From Selaginella moellendorffii (Eukaryota > Streptophyta > Lycopodiopsida > Selaginellales > Selaginellaceae), in the NCBI RefSeq assembly GCF_000143415.4, contig NW_003314262.1, forward strand, positions 3,792,021 through 3,856,020: a DNA stretch of 64,000 bases. The letters are read 5' to 3'. A program made the translations under genes and the position numbers. Each line of letters starts with the position of its first letter. Within the stretch, counting starts at the first letter, position 1. The notes under the pieces were generated by a model, which saw only the letters and a program-made list of their open reading frames with translations, ran no database searches and had not been told where the DNA came from. Shown one piece after another: positions 12,417 through 24,425 of the stretch.

Positions 12417-14119
12417 TCTCTTTTGGGGATCCCCTCTAGGCTTTCTCAGCACTCGATGCAAGCGGTCCTTCTGTGACTTTCGCTTCAATCTTGCTTTACT
12501 AACTGTGATCATTCTACAGATTTGGAGGAGTTTTCTGGAGTAATTTGCTTGGATCTCCCACCATCGTTGCAACAACGGTAGAGTCGGCCAAGTTCTTTCT
12601 CAGCTGCACAGACTGTGGCCCCTCGGGTCTGTTTGCCCGATTGCTTGGGCCAGAAACTATAAACGAGGTCATCGGGAGTCAGCATGCACTCTACCGGAGA
12701 ATCTTTCTGGGGCTGATGGTTCCAGAGGTGCTCAAGTGCCACGTCCAAATGATTGATATCTTGGCTCAGGATACTCTCGAGTCATGGGGGTTGAAAAAGA
12801 CGGTGTCGGTTATGGAAGAAACTCTCAAGGTTTTCATCACATCTTTGTGTCGCTTGATCGTTTGATCTGGTTTTATACTTTTGCCAGTTCAGCTACTGCA
12901 CGTTGATTGGATTAGTGTGCAAGAAACTCCTGCCCTCCACTCCGGAGATGATTGATCTCATGAAAGACGCCCAAACGATAGAGAATGGGGTGCTCCAGTT
13001 TCCAATCGACTTACCCTTCTCACCTTATCGCAAAGCGTTACAGGTTTTTGCGTGGTTTTTTATTTTTCTAATTCTAGATCTATTGTTGTAATTGAGCAGG
13101 CCAGGGCAAGGCTCCATAGATTCTTGGATGGGCTCATCAACGAGAGAAGGGCCGAACTAGCTGCCAACGGTGAAAAGCGCAAAGATGCGCTAGACGAGTT
13201 TATTACGCACAAAGATGACAAGGTTGGATTCCTCTCGAATCAACAAGTGGAAGACAATCTCGTGACACTGCTGTTCGGAGGCCACCACACCACAGCCCTT
13301 GCTCTCGTGTGGCTGATGAAACACTTGAATGGGAACCCACAGGCTTTCAAGGAAGTGGAGGTTATTATTATTGTTATTATTATTATTGTGATTTTCTAAA
13401 ATTCTGTTTTGATTTCTAGGAGGAGCAAAGGAGAATCTTTCTTGGTAAAAGCTCCACCAATTACAACTTAACTTGGGAAGACACAAGCCAGATGCCAACT
13501 ACTCTAAGGGTTGTGGACTAAACTCCAATTTTATGTTAGATTTAATTCGAGTGCTTTTGTAGGCTGTCAATGAAAGTCTGAGGCTTTCTAATGTTGTGGG
13601 GGTGGTGACACGTAAACTCACTAAGGATATCAACTACAAAGGTTTTATTACATATGATTGAAGCTAATTCCAATTATTTGTGTACTTTGTTGGTGTTAAT
13701 AGGTTACACCTTGCCCAAAGATTGGATGGTTCATGTCTATATGCCACCAATCCACTTAGATGACAGCATTTACCCTAATGCAGCAAAATTTAATCCATCC
13801 AGATTTGAAGTATGGTATTTTTCGTGTTTATACTAAACCAAACCTTTTATTTTAGGTTCCAGCTAAAACTGGCACATTTATTCCATTTGGCTATGGAGAT
13901 AGAATATGCCCAGGAAGTGCATTAAGTCTGTTAGAGCAAATGATTTTCATACACAGGCTTATCACAAAATACAGGTAAATTCTTTTGCTCCTCTTTTCTT
14001 GTCAACAAATTGTAATCTTTTATTGAAGATGGGAGCCTGTCAATCCAAACAGTAAAACAAGCTACTGGCCAATGCCATCTGTGAAAGATGGATACCTCGT
14101 ACATGTTATGTCCATTTAG
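12417..14119 (+). pseudogene. Cytochrome P450 (clan-85-like), copy B, 5'-truncated
   Basis: This is the tandem twin of the P450 at 3078-4778 and differs by scattered substitutions; the K-helix, for example, reads NESLR instead of NEILR. All exons from SLFWGSPLGFLSTR to the VMSI terminus and stop (14117-14119) are present, including FGGHHTTAL, NPSRF and FGYGDRICPG. The anchor and hinge are missing because the LTR ends inside exon 1. A TTA microsatellite in the intron near 13365 differs in length from copy A. It is a decayed gene with a recognisable catalytic core. Confidence 0.85.
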
Positions 14120-14207
14120 TAAGAAATAATAAGAAAATAAAGTAAATTCTGCACAATGAAAAAGAGAATGTTAAGGGCGCTATTCTGATTAACTTTCTTG
14201 TCTCACC

Positions 14208-14633
14208 TCTATTCAAATTCCAAAGCTGTGATCTTCATAGTAAACAGGCTTGTTGCTGATTATCATGCAGTCATGTTTCCAAATCGAAAACTGATGAGGG
14301 CCTTCATGGACATTGAGAGCGGCGCCAACTCAATGGCCAGTTCCTACATTTCCACTGCACAGCAAGAGAGTACTTAATTCACTGTAGGCAAGAAAACACT
14401 ACCGTGACAATAGTCAAGTTCAATTCTCCATGAGGAGAACAAAGCCTGGAGTATTCTCTGGGAAAACTGCTTAATCAATCGATATGTGCCCCTAAAATAC
14501 AAACAAGTCAGCTAAAAAGACAACAAATGATCCGGAGGGTGCCTTTAAAACTCGCGTATCTCCCATTACACGGACAAGCCCTGGCACGTTAAGGTTAGTA
14601 AAGAATACCAAGGCTTGTCTTTACCAGCAGGAC
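14208..14633 (-). pseudogene. Aminopeptidase P, copy B, 3' part (split by retroelement)
   Basis: The minus strand carries the last exons of the aminopeptidase P gene: the ENTPGFVL-like segment, the ALNVHEG block and a decayed YYEDHSFGI terminus. The rest of the gene continues at 22434 on the far side of a 7.8 kb LTR element. The target sequence AGGAC ends here at 14633 and recurs at 22434-22438. Frameshifts and in-frame stops are also present, so the gene was probably decaying before the insertion. Confidence 0.75.
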
Positions 14634-16487
14634 TGTAAGCGACTAAATTTTCCATTCTACTATAGTCACTTAACCACACCTCCGACCACTTGGAGGAGTC
14701 TCATTCACAACCTCCATAAGCCTAACTCAGGACTTGGGGCTTGCTAGCCCCGAGAATGGCATCCATGCCACTCAACCTTAGCACTTGGTCCAAGTGCTCC
14801 ACGTGTCCGATCCCATGATCGACACCCCAAGGTACCACCGACATATCGGCCCGTTACGCTAAGGCCATGCCCATTTACCTCGGTCACACTAGTGGTCCTA
14901 CACCACCTACATTCCAATCCCGTCTCTCAAAGACTGGGTCATCCATCCATGAGTGATCATCCCAGATCCACTCCTTAACATCCTTAGGATGCCTACAGAC
15001 ATGGGGAATAGCATTCCCCAATATCTCTGTTCCGGTCCTCACCAAGTCCCTTTCTGTCCTTGGCTGTGTTCGCCAACACTGCCACTGGATCAAGGCCCAC
15101 CGGCCCGACCACTAAGTCCCACTATCCTCTAGGACTTCCTCACTGTGTGACTGTGTCCTTGGTCACTACCCCAGAGGACTGCTCCTCTTCCTTTCCACAG
15201 TCTGGGCCTTTGGGACAACATTTCGGAACACCGTGGCCTTACGCGAGCCACCTGGGTACTCTCCTCGCCTTCTGCCGTTGGGTGCTCTAGCCATGGGCTT
15301 AGAGCGGGTTCCGTTGAGCCACACCAGGTATCCAAGTAGGTAGTGCCACCCACACTTGGACTGGGAGCATCGGCCAGTCGATCTCCCGGGGGAATTAGAG
15401 CCGGCTCTTGAACACTTCACCAAGCTACCCCGCTTGTCGGTCCGTGTTCACTCTAGTCTTGGACTTCCCAGTGGGCAGCTCATCACCCAACACTGGGTCT
15501 GGCCTTCCTGGGCCAAACTGGCCTTTCCTGGCCAAACTGGCTCCACTGCAGTCCTCCCCCCACTATACTTTTGGAGCTCACCAAACCCCCCAGGGTCTGG
15601 GAGACGAACGCTTTGGGCTTTCACCCTCTCAGGCTCCGGACTCGGACTCGGACTCGGACTCGAACTCAGACTCGGACTCGGATTCGGACTCGGACTCGGG
15701 CTCGGGCTCGGGCTCGGTCTCGGCCTTGGCCTCGGTCTCGGTCTCGGTCCCGATCTCGGTCTCGGTCTCGGTCTCGGTCCCGGTCTCGGTCCCGGTCTCA
15801 GTCTCGACTTCGGACTCCATCTTGGACTCCATCTCGGACTCCATCTCGGGTCCATCTTGGGTCCATCTCGGACTCCATCTCGGACTCCATCTCGGACTCC
15901 ATCTCGGGTCCATCTCGGGTCCGCCTCGGACTCCATCTCGGACTCCATTTCGGGTCCATCTTGGGTCCACCTCGGACTCCATCTCGGACTCCATCTCGGA
16001 CTCCATCTCGGGTCCATCTCGGACTCCACTTCGGACTCCAACTCGGGTCCATCTCGGGTCCACCTCGGACTCCACTTTGGACTCCAACTCGGGTCCATCT
16101 CGGGTCCATCTCGGACTCCACTTCGGACTCCAACTCGGGTCCATCTCGGACTCCACTTCGGACTCCAACTCGGGTCCATCTCGGACTCCACTTTGGACTC
16201 CAACTCAGGTCCATCTCGGACTCCACTTCGGACTCCAACTCGAGTCCATCTCGGACACTCCCACGTGTCATGTGTTGGTCCTTTTGGGTCCCTTTTTGGA
16301 GCCTCGCCCCTTGCTCGCTTCGTGCTCGTTCCTTGGGCACTTCATTGGGAGTTCCACTCCCGCTCTTGACTTTTCAAGTCGGAGCTTTTGGTCCAAATGT
16401 GTTACGCTCGTTTGGCTCTCGCTTCGGCCACTACCATGTGGCGCCCTTCCGGCTCCACTTTGGGGCCTAGGGATTTTGTGTCTCACA
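14634..16487 (-). repeat. 3' LTR (in element sense) of the 7.8 kb retroelement
   Basis: This 1854-base LTR starts TGTAAGCGACT and ends TGTCTCACA as read on the plus strand. It matches 20557-22433, differing mainly in the number of internal repeat units. About 15637-16260 is a tandem-repeat block. The flank at 16488-16505 (ACTCCACCACCCATAG; purine-rich on the minus strand) is the likely polypurine tract, which makes this the 3' LTR. Confidence 0.9.
15637..16260. repeat. Nested minisatellite inside the LTR
   Basis: The block starts as 6-base units (CGGACT, then CGGTCT), passes into 12-base units (CTCGGACTCCAT), and then into a 35-base unit composed of CATCTCGGACTCC, ACTTCGGACTCC and AACTCGGGTC. 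Because 35 is not a multiple of three, each frame cycles through all phases. Long open stretches therefore appear in several frames on both strands, up to about 380 codons. They are a product of repeat composition and there is no sign that any is a gene. Confidence 0.85.
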
Positions 16488-19400
16488 ACTCCACCACCCA
16501 TAGACGAAGTTCGATGTCCTCATCGAACGGTAAACCCTTTCATAAAGTAACACCCACACGTGTTACCATTTCCATCCTTGGCACCTAGCCAACCTTTGTC
16601 TATGGTTTGACACCAAAGGCTCTCCATGCCTTGTCCATCCTTTAAGGAGCGTAGTCTCTCCAACTTAGAGACTGATTGGACCACATGTAATGGTTCTCTC
16701 CTTTTAGTGGTTTAGTTCTCGCTAAACCTCTTAGAGACCCTTCTCTAAGTCAATCCCACTACTCCTTCTCGAGTAGTCTCAATTTCCATCGATATAACCT
16801 TTGCACTTTGGAACTTTGAATTTTGACGTCTTGGAGTCAATTTCCTAGGTGTCTCCGACACCTTGCCTTGCACCTTTTGTGCAACTCCACTTCCCATCCT
16901 AGAAAGTTCTCTACTCGAGGGCACCATCATCCTCTCCTCTATTTCGTGCCAAAGTTCCAGTTATCATACTTTGTGCTAGGGCTGTTCATGGCCCTATCAT
17001 TTGGCTGCCTTACCGCTCCCTCCCTTGGAGCTTCCACTTTCGCTAAATCGGAGCATTTCGGAATCCCTCCTTGGAAACACACTTCCTTTCCCGCAACTTG
17101 TTAGCGTCCAACACATTAGTGTTCCTCCCCTAACTTTGTCACTTGGATTCCTTCCAAGGGATTCCACGGCCCTATCTTGGCCACTCATCTTTTGCTCCTA
17201 TCCGTTGATTGTTGCACCAAGCAACATCGAATCTCTACCTCCCTCCTTGAGGTATTGTTTCGGTTCCATAGCAAAGACTCTTCTTTGCCAAGTCCGGAGG
17301 ATGTTCACCCCTAGTACGTCTCTTTAGCATCTTCTGCTATGGGCTCTATCCACGGCCCAACTTCGTGACCCTCCCATGGGTCTTTTATAGAGACTACTTT
17401 CCTCGGACTCACTATGCCATCGCACGGACGTAGTTTATTTCCCTTAGGTGCTCTTCCCACTTGGTCATCACGACCAAGCCACACCACCTTAAACAATTCA
17501 ATTTCAACATTTTGAACCAGGAACTTCATTCCTTAGCCAACCAAGGACCTTGTCCTTATCTGGCCATAAGATCACCTAGTGATCTCACCTTGGCACCTTA
17601 ACAGAGTTGCCAAGAGGTACTTGGTTTTCTAGACCTCCAAGTTGTTGACTATAACCCCGGGGGCATCCCCCACACTTGGCGGTGCACCCAAGCTAGCCCT
17701 TACGGCCAAGGGTTCATAGCAACTGAGATTAGGTGTCCCCATCTCACTCACCACGACCTTGGTGCCACTTGCACCAAAGTGTTCAAGTTAGATATGCTGA
17801 GCTTTCACACTAAGCAATCTAACCGTGCATCATGACTCCGAGGCATCCCTCGCTTGGCGGTGTGCCCAAACCAATCTCCCCACTGAGAGTCCATGACCAC
17901 CGAAATATGAGTGTCCTCATATTCCAAACCATCACCACGCCCTAGTGATTTGGGACTCGAACCCAAGCACTAGAGGGTCGGGACTCGAACCCAACCTCCG
18001 TATATGCATCTACGGATGGCATCACACAAGATGCCTGGCGTGACTCCCCACGCCAGTGCACCAACTTTTTTTTATTTTTTTTTATTTTTAAAGCGCGCTA
18101 CAGATCACAGCTTAGGAACCTAGTTCCTCCACACTGCCAAGTCCTCTCACTTGACATGTCTGTGATCATGCATGGACTCCTCCATGCTCAGCCCCATGGC
18201 CCATCCTTTTTGAAGTTATCACCTTCAACTAGGGTATTTGTTCCCCCAACGTGCCAATCTTGCTTGGCAAGTCCTCCGACCACTGTAACATGGTTCCTGC
18301 ATAAGCGTGAAAGTCCTTGACCATCGACTTTCGTTCAAAGCCCTCTCTTTGAACACTCGGGAACTACTTCCCTAACCTTGATAGCCTTGCCTCATGGCAA
18401 GCTTCAAGACCACGCTTCTGCTGCGCCACTCTGATTTCGCACGTTCCATGAACCATTTACACTTGGCCTTTCCAGGTACTAAGCTACCTAGAATTGTCTT
18501 TGGGAACCTTGAAGGAATTCTGTCCCTCAGCTTGCTAAGGCCTCCCTTTTTGCAAGCCTTCCAAATGCCACATAGTCTAACATGGACAATTCTATATTTT
18601 AGACTCTCCATGGCATCACGGTTGCTAGCGGCAACACCCTCGAGCCCCCACTTGATTCTCCACTCCCAGCTGGCATAACCAACCTTGGTTATGCCCTTTG
18701 ATTCCTACGGTTCGGTTCTATCCCCTTACTTCTTGCTTTTTGGCTTCACATCTTTCCTTTGGTCATTCTCCTCCAGACCAGGAGGATAGCTTCGCACTTT
18801 CTATCATGCTTTAGCAAGTATTCTTAGGGATGAACCTACCCAATAGCCTAGGGAGTGGTTCCTCAATCCGGGTATGCTCACCTTATAATCCCACACACTG
18901 GGATTACATTGTTGCTTATGGGCCTTTACATGCCCATCACTAGCCTTGCCAAAATTCCATTTTTGGCTTTGTCCAACTCGGGTAGACAGTCCTCTCCTGT
19001 CTCCGCAACCTTGGACATTTGGATAGCACCTTCTATCCATCATTCGCTAGGGACTTAATCCCTTGGGCTTTATCCATTGCCCTCGCGACATCAAACACCA
19101 CCTTCTAGTGTTCTAGAGTGTTCGGGTGTCCCAATGATGGCTTTCTTGACAATGAGTATTTCCTTTTATGACATTGACTTACTATATCGCAACACAAGCA
19201 ACTTATCCCCCGTAAGGGTATATCCAACTTCCCTATGCTATTAAGAAGTCTTGGGTAGCTACCTTCTACCCGTTTAACTAGTTATTTTGCACCTCTTGCT
19301 TAATTGCCTCATAGTTGTCAAGTTCTACAACTCATTGCTTGGTGCTTTCACACCTCCATCATTATCTGGGTCACCACACTCCAACTGCATGCTCTGCAGC

Positions 19401-20556
19401 TTAGGCTATGCTATTCCCATTTCCATTGGGATTCCTTTGGCAAGGGGTTCTCATGAACCCCCCAACATAGCCTCAAGGTATCACACCTTGGCACATTTGG
19501 TGTCTCCACACCATCGGCTCCACGAGCTTACCTCTATGACATTTCCCCTTCGTGTCTAAGTCTTTGCCAAGACCAACACTGGTCTTTCTCATGCCAACCA
19601 TCCGTTAGCACTGCACCATAGAGGTCACACACAACTTTATGTCAAAGTTGTTTTCTTCTGGGAACACCTTTCCCATAACTTTAGCATGGCATATTTTGCC
19701 ATCGATGAGATACCCTCTGTTCTCATCCTTGGATCCTATGATCCCCCCCCATCCTTTGTGGGGTACAACACACCTCAGTCCAAATGCTTCCATCAGTCCT
19801 TTTAGGACCATCCGTTGACTCTACTTGAGTCATCCAGCAGTTTTGGACTTGGTTAATCCACAAACCTGTAAGGTCCTACTTGTGAGGCACTAGCTCACTG
19901 GAATACACTTCTTGCATTCCTGTCCTACTCAAAAGGACTATTTTCACAAGTGCTACTCCGACACTTGATTTTGTTCTCTGGGGGCAACCTTTGCCCCTTA
20001 GGACTACTTGTCCATGTGATGAGAACACCAACTCATCCACTTAATACACCCCCAACTCCTGGGGTTGTTCCAGCATTTATTAGAGGTAGCCCCGGCTACC
20101 TTTTCAAGGACTTGAGTCCTCTTCCGTATTTGACTTCCCACGGTCATTACTTCTGGTCTCACATTCATGAGCACCAACCTCAACTATATGAGGAAAATCT
20201 TGTGACTCCTTTATTGCTTTGGAGTCTTTATCTTTCCCGTGATCCCAACTGTAGTTGTTTACCATAACTACATTAGCCAGTTTGCTAAGTCAAACGCTCA
20301 TCTGGATCACATCCTCAACTCTTTGAGGAAAACCATATACTGTTCCCAAGATCCCAAAGTCGTTCCATTATTGGCCCTTTTCTATCCACCACCTCGTCTA
20401 CAAGTTCACACATGAACTGTAATGGAGAGCCATGTCTTCCCGACTTGCTACTCCTCAAGGATAGGCCCACTCCTCGGACCTTCCGATGCCAACACTAATG
20501 GTGATATACTTGAGCACCAATAAAAGTCGGACTAAGGAACAGCTCTGATACCAAAT
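16488..20556 (-). mobile_element. Interior of the 7.8 kb retroelement, no recognised coding
   Basis: This ~4.07 kb stretch lies between the LTRs. It is C/T-rich on the plus strand, so A/G-rich in element sense. Minus-strand open stretches, such as those near 17311-17529, 18372-18611 and 19605-19811, are short and match no retroviral domain I know. An AT/poly-T patch lies near 18065. The lack of gag-pol with intact ends and target duplication indicates a non-autonomous element mobilised by a helper. Confidence 0.75.
20542..20553 (-). other. Primer-binding site of the 7.8 kb retroelement
   Basis: GCTCTGATACCA on the plus strand is the reverse complement of TGGTATCAGAGC, the initiator tRNA-Met primer-binding site. 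It lies three bases from the LTR that begins at 20557. It fixes the element on the minus strand. Confidence 0.9.
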
Positions 20557-22433
20557 TGTAAGCGACTAAATTTTCCATTCTACTATAGTCACTTAACCAC
20601 ACCTCCGACCACTTGGAGGAGTCTCATTCACAACCTCCATAAGCCCAACTCAGGACTTGGGGCTTGCTAGCCCCGAGAATGGCATCCATGCCACTCAACC
20701 TTAGCACTTGGTCCAAGTGCTCCACATGTCCGATCCCATGATCGACACCCCAAGATACCACCGACATATCGGCCCGTTACGCTAAGGCCATGCCCATTTA
20801 CCTCGGTCACACTGGTGGTCCTACACCACCTACATTCCAATCCCGTCTCTCAAAGACTGGGTCATCCATCCATGAGTGATCATCCCAGATCCACTCCTTA
20901 ACATCCTTAGGATGCCTACAGACATGGGGAATAGCATTCCCCAATATCTCTGTTCCGGTCCCCACCAAGTCCCTTTCTGTCCTTGGCTGTGTTCGCCAAC
21001 ACTGCCACTGGATCGAGGCCCACCGGCCCGACCACTAAGTCCCACTATCCTCTAGGACTTCCTCACTGTGTGACTGTGTCCTTGGTCACTACCCCAGAGG
21101 ACTGCTCCTCTTCCTTTCCACAGTCTGGGCCTTTGGGACAACATTTCGGAACACCGTGGCCTTACGCGAGCCACCTGGGTACTCTCCTCGCCTTCTGCCG
21201 TTGGGTGCTCTAGCCATGGGCTTAGAGCGGGTTCCGTTGAGCCACACCAGGTATCCAAGTAGGTAGTGCCACCCACACTTGGACTGGGAGCATCGGCCAG
21301 TCAATCTCCCGGGGGAACTAGAGCCGCTCTTGAACACTTCACCAAGCTACCCCGCTTGTCGGTCCGTGTTCACTCTAGTCTTGGACTTCCCAGTGGGCAA
21401 CTCATCACCCAACACTGGGTCTGGCCTTCCTGGGCCAAACTGGCCTTTCCTGGCCAAACTGGCTCCACTGCAGTCCTCCCCCCACTATACTTTTGGAGCT
21501 CACCAAACCCCCCAGGGTCTGGGAGACGAACGCTTTGGGCTTTCACCCTCTCAGGCTCCGGACTCGGACTCGGACTCGGACTCGGACTCAGACTCGGATT
21601 CGGACTCGGACTCGGGCTCGGGCTCGGTCTCGGCCTCGGTCTCGGCCTCGGCCTCGGTCTCGGTCTCGGTCCCGATCTCGGTCTCGGTCTCGGTCCCGAT
21701 CTCGGTCTCGGTCTCGGTCTCGTCCCTGGTCTCGGTCCCGGTCTCGGTCTCGACTTCGGACTCCATCTCGGACTCCATCTCGGACTCCATCTCGGACTCC
21801 ATTTCGGGTCCATCTCGGGTCCACCTCGGACTCCATCTCGGACTCCATCTCGGACTCCATCTCGGGTCCATCTCGGACTCCACTTTGGACTCCAACTCGG
21901 GTCCATCTCGGGTCCACCTCGGACTCCACTTCGGACTCCAACTCGGGTCCATCTCGGGTCCATCTCGGACTCCACTTCAGACTCCAACTCGGGTCCATCT
22001 CGGGTCCACCTCGGACTCCACTTCGGACTCCAACTCGGGTCCATCTCGGGTCCATCTCGGACTCCACTTCGGACTCCAACTCGGGTCCATCTCGGACTCC
22101 ACTTCGGACTCCAACTCGGGTCCATCTTGGACTCCACTTTGGACTCCAACTCGGGTCCATCTCGGACTCCACTTTGGACTCCAACTCGAGTCCATCTCGG
22201 ACACTCCCACGTGTCATGTGTTGGTCCTTTTGGGTCCCTTTTTGGAGCCTCGCCCCTTGCTCGCTCCGTGCTCGTTCCTTGGGCACTTCGTTGGGAGTTC
22301 CACTCCCGCTCTTGACTTTTCAAGTCGGAGCTTTTGGTCCAAACGTGTTACGCTCGTTTGGCTCTCGCTTCGGCCACTACCATGTGGCGCCCTTCCGGCT
22401 CCACTTTGGGGCCTAGGGATTTTGTGTCTCACA
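20557..22433 (-). repeat. 5' LTR (in element sense) of the 7.8 kb retroelement
   Basis: This 1877-base copy of the LTR at 14634-16487 ends TGTCTCACA and is followed by the AGGAC target duplication. It contains the same nested minisatellite (about 21557-22210) with a different unit number. Outside the repeat block the two LTRs differ at few sites, which points to a recent insertion. Confidence 0.9.
21557..22210. repeat. Nested minisatellite in the second LTR
   Basis: It has the same 6-, 12- and 35-base unit architecture as 15637-16260, but the number and order of units differ. The two arrays were identical at insertion, so the differences show expansion or contraction since then, or template slippage during reverse transcription. 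Confidence 0.85.
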
Positions 22434-24130
22434 AGGACATGCCTGAGGGATGCTATCGCGCGCTTGGAAAAGGTACTCCAAAATGAACAGTCCTGGTTAT
22501 ATCATTGTTCCATCTGTATATTGTGCGCCACTGTCGAGCAAAAGCAGATTTTCATCATCCACTAAGGCTCCATTTGCACCCAATCCTGTAAGGACTGGTA
22601 AGAGCCAACAATTTTGCAATGGTAGAAAATACAAGCCACAAATTGTATCAAAGCTAGTTTCTAGAAATCCATCCTTGTTGGAACGAGAGCAGAGAAGTTC
22701 ATCGCCAACTTCCACCTCCGTAAGTTTGGCTTTCTCAGTAACGATTTTTACTTTGAGCCAAGCCCAAAACTCAACCAGCATCCCTGCTCGGAAAGACCCG
22801 GTTACAATTGCAAAGAAAACGACGGAACTTTTACCTCAAGTGTTCTTGTTTCATCCCTGAGATCTCAGCAGCATTTTTTATGGCCTTCGGCACAGATAGC
22901 GGCAATGGTCTGTGTAATACAGCCTGTCCATCTGATGTTCCATTTTTCCCATCGACATCCGCTTTGGCATAAAAGCTCGTACATCCTTCCGAAAATGCAT
23001 TCACAATGGCCATGTTGGTTTTGGTTGGATCTAGCCACAATTTTGAGCCCGACTCAACTAATTTAAAAGAACATTGCATTAGCAACTCCCTAACACCAAA
23101 AGGATAGCACACCTTTGAATAGTTGATAGGAGCGCGGAGTACTCTTTGACGGTCACGGAAGAGTTTTCCAGATGCATCTCAACGTCTGGCGTCACCTTTG
23201 ACACATCAGTGAAAAGAGTTGCCTTGTCCATCTGGACAAGCGCGTAAGCATAAGCCACTGGAGAATGAGGGACATTGCCACCACACTGAAACATAAAAAT
23301 TCAGAAGAGAAAAGTACAGACGTTCACTTACAAGATTAAACAGCCATGCAACTTCTTCGAGCATGGTTATCACGACGCCAGTAGCACCAGCTGCGGAAAG
23401 TTTCTTTCTCGCATCCGAGAGCTTCATCGCGACATCAACGCCAGCGTAAATCAAATCGTGCACTCTCAGAGGAGACTTGCGGACAATGTCAAGGTCTCCC
23501 ATCGAGTCAAATCTCATCAATCAAGTTGAGATCGACAAAAGTGAGTTGAATCTCTTTGGCTGACAAGGTTCGCCTGAGCTCCTCCGCACCATCGTGGCTG
23601 ACAAGAAACCGTCAAACATGAGAACGGAGGTTTAGAAAAGCACCGTAGCTTACAGGATCAGAGAGATTGTCTCTGAGCCACTCACTGTATGAAGGCACGC
23701 CAACAGAGCCACCTCTCATGAGCGTCCATTCAAGTCCAAGTTGGTTCTCAGCCTACACACGGAAATGAGAAATCTGTGCAGGAAGAAAGCAAAAGAATGA
23801 AGTTGAATCAATTACCTGAAGATAGTATCGACCATCCGTCCAAAGCGCAGCCTTCTCCATGGTGATCACAGCAGTTCCTGCGCTTCCCGTGAATCTGAAA
23901 TGTAAGCTCGTCGCGTGAAGCACTCGGCTATAAATTCACTCTGCATACGCACCAGTGAGCTACTTACAAAAAAGAAAAGAGGAAACAAGAAAAAAAAATC
24001 CTAGAGTCCTTTTTTTCATTCTCAAGGAAGACGCAAGTACCTGGTGAGCGTCCTCCGAAGGCACGATGTAAGCTTGGACGCCCAATTCGCTCATCAATTT
24101 CCTCAAATCCGCCAGCTTCTTACAGGAACA
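22434..24130 (-). pseudogene. Aminopeptidase P (M24B), copy B, 5' part
   Basis: On the minus strand the exons run from ADLRKLMSELGVQAYIVPS near 24115 through the YIAECFTR / GSAGTAVI region, LMRGGSVGVPSYSEWL, DVAMKLSDARKKLSAAGATG, VVITMLEEVAWLFNL, GGNVPHSPVAYAYALVQMDK, KLWLDPTKTNMAIVNAF and PLSVPKAIKNAAEISGMKQ to LLLLDSGAQYTDGT. This is the creatinase-N plus catalytic order of cytosolic aminopeptidase P, which removes an N-terminal residue before proline and needs two metal ions. A deletion near 23652 removes bases kept in copy C, and the rest of the gene lies beyond the retroelement at 14208-14633. It is not functional. Confidence 0.85.
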
Positions 24131-24425
24131 AATTCCTTGTCATTGACATTCTTCCTCGCATTCCTGACGGACGAAGGCTCTGCCGTGATCCCGGGCCCCG
24201 GATTCTTGGATCCCGAACACAATGCTGTGAGATTTCCTCTTGGAGACGGCATTGCCATGAAAATCGAAGAGGAGCGTCTGATTCCGGCGCCAATGCCCCT
24301 GCGCGCGGCAGCAGCTGAGAGAACCGAATGGCGGCCCGGACGATTGGAAATCCAAAAACACCTCAACAATCGCGCGCTCCCGAATTGCGGGAGGGCGAGG
24401 AGCCCTAGAGCTTGACTCCATTTTT
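24121..24425. other. Region upstream of aminopeptidase copy B with a ~180-base extra segment
   Basis: Compared with copy C (29400-29530), copy B has about 180 extra bases (24121-24300) between the first aminopeptidase exon and the CTGCGCGCGGCAGCAGCTG block. The extra segment is open on the plus strand (LTDEGSAVIPGPGF and onward), but I recognise no family. It may be an insertion in B or a deletion in C. Confidence 0.5.

Larger units (their letters stand above)
14634..22433 (-). mobile_element. Complete LTR retroelement inserted in aminopeptidase P copy B (LARD-like)
   Basis: Two long LTRs (14634-16487 and 20557-22433) flank a ~4.07 kb interior, and the whole is bracketed by the 5-base target duplication AGGAC (14629-14633 and 22434-22438). 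LTR ends are TGT...ACA. The primer-binding site lies at 20542-20553 in reverse complement, so the element runs on the minus strand. The interior has only short open stretches (under about 110 codons) and no recognisable gag or pol, so it is probably non-autonomous. It is younger than the tandem duplication, because the sister site at 5288-5292 is empty. Confidence 0.9.

Noticed and set aside
15356-16550. Overlapping long open frames (up to 380 codons) rich in SD, RT or LG dipeptides
   Set aside because: They arise from the LTR minisatellite being stop-free in several frames. No frame is favoured, and the array differs between the two LTRs.
21266-22565. Open frame of 428 codons in the second LTR
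   Set aside because: Same repeat artefact; it also runs past the LTR end into aminopeptidase sequence.
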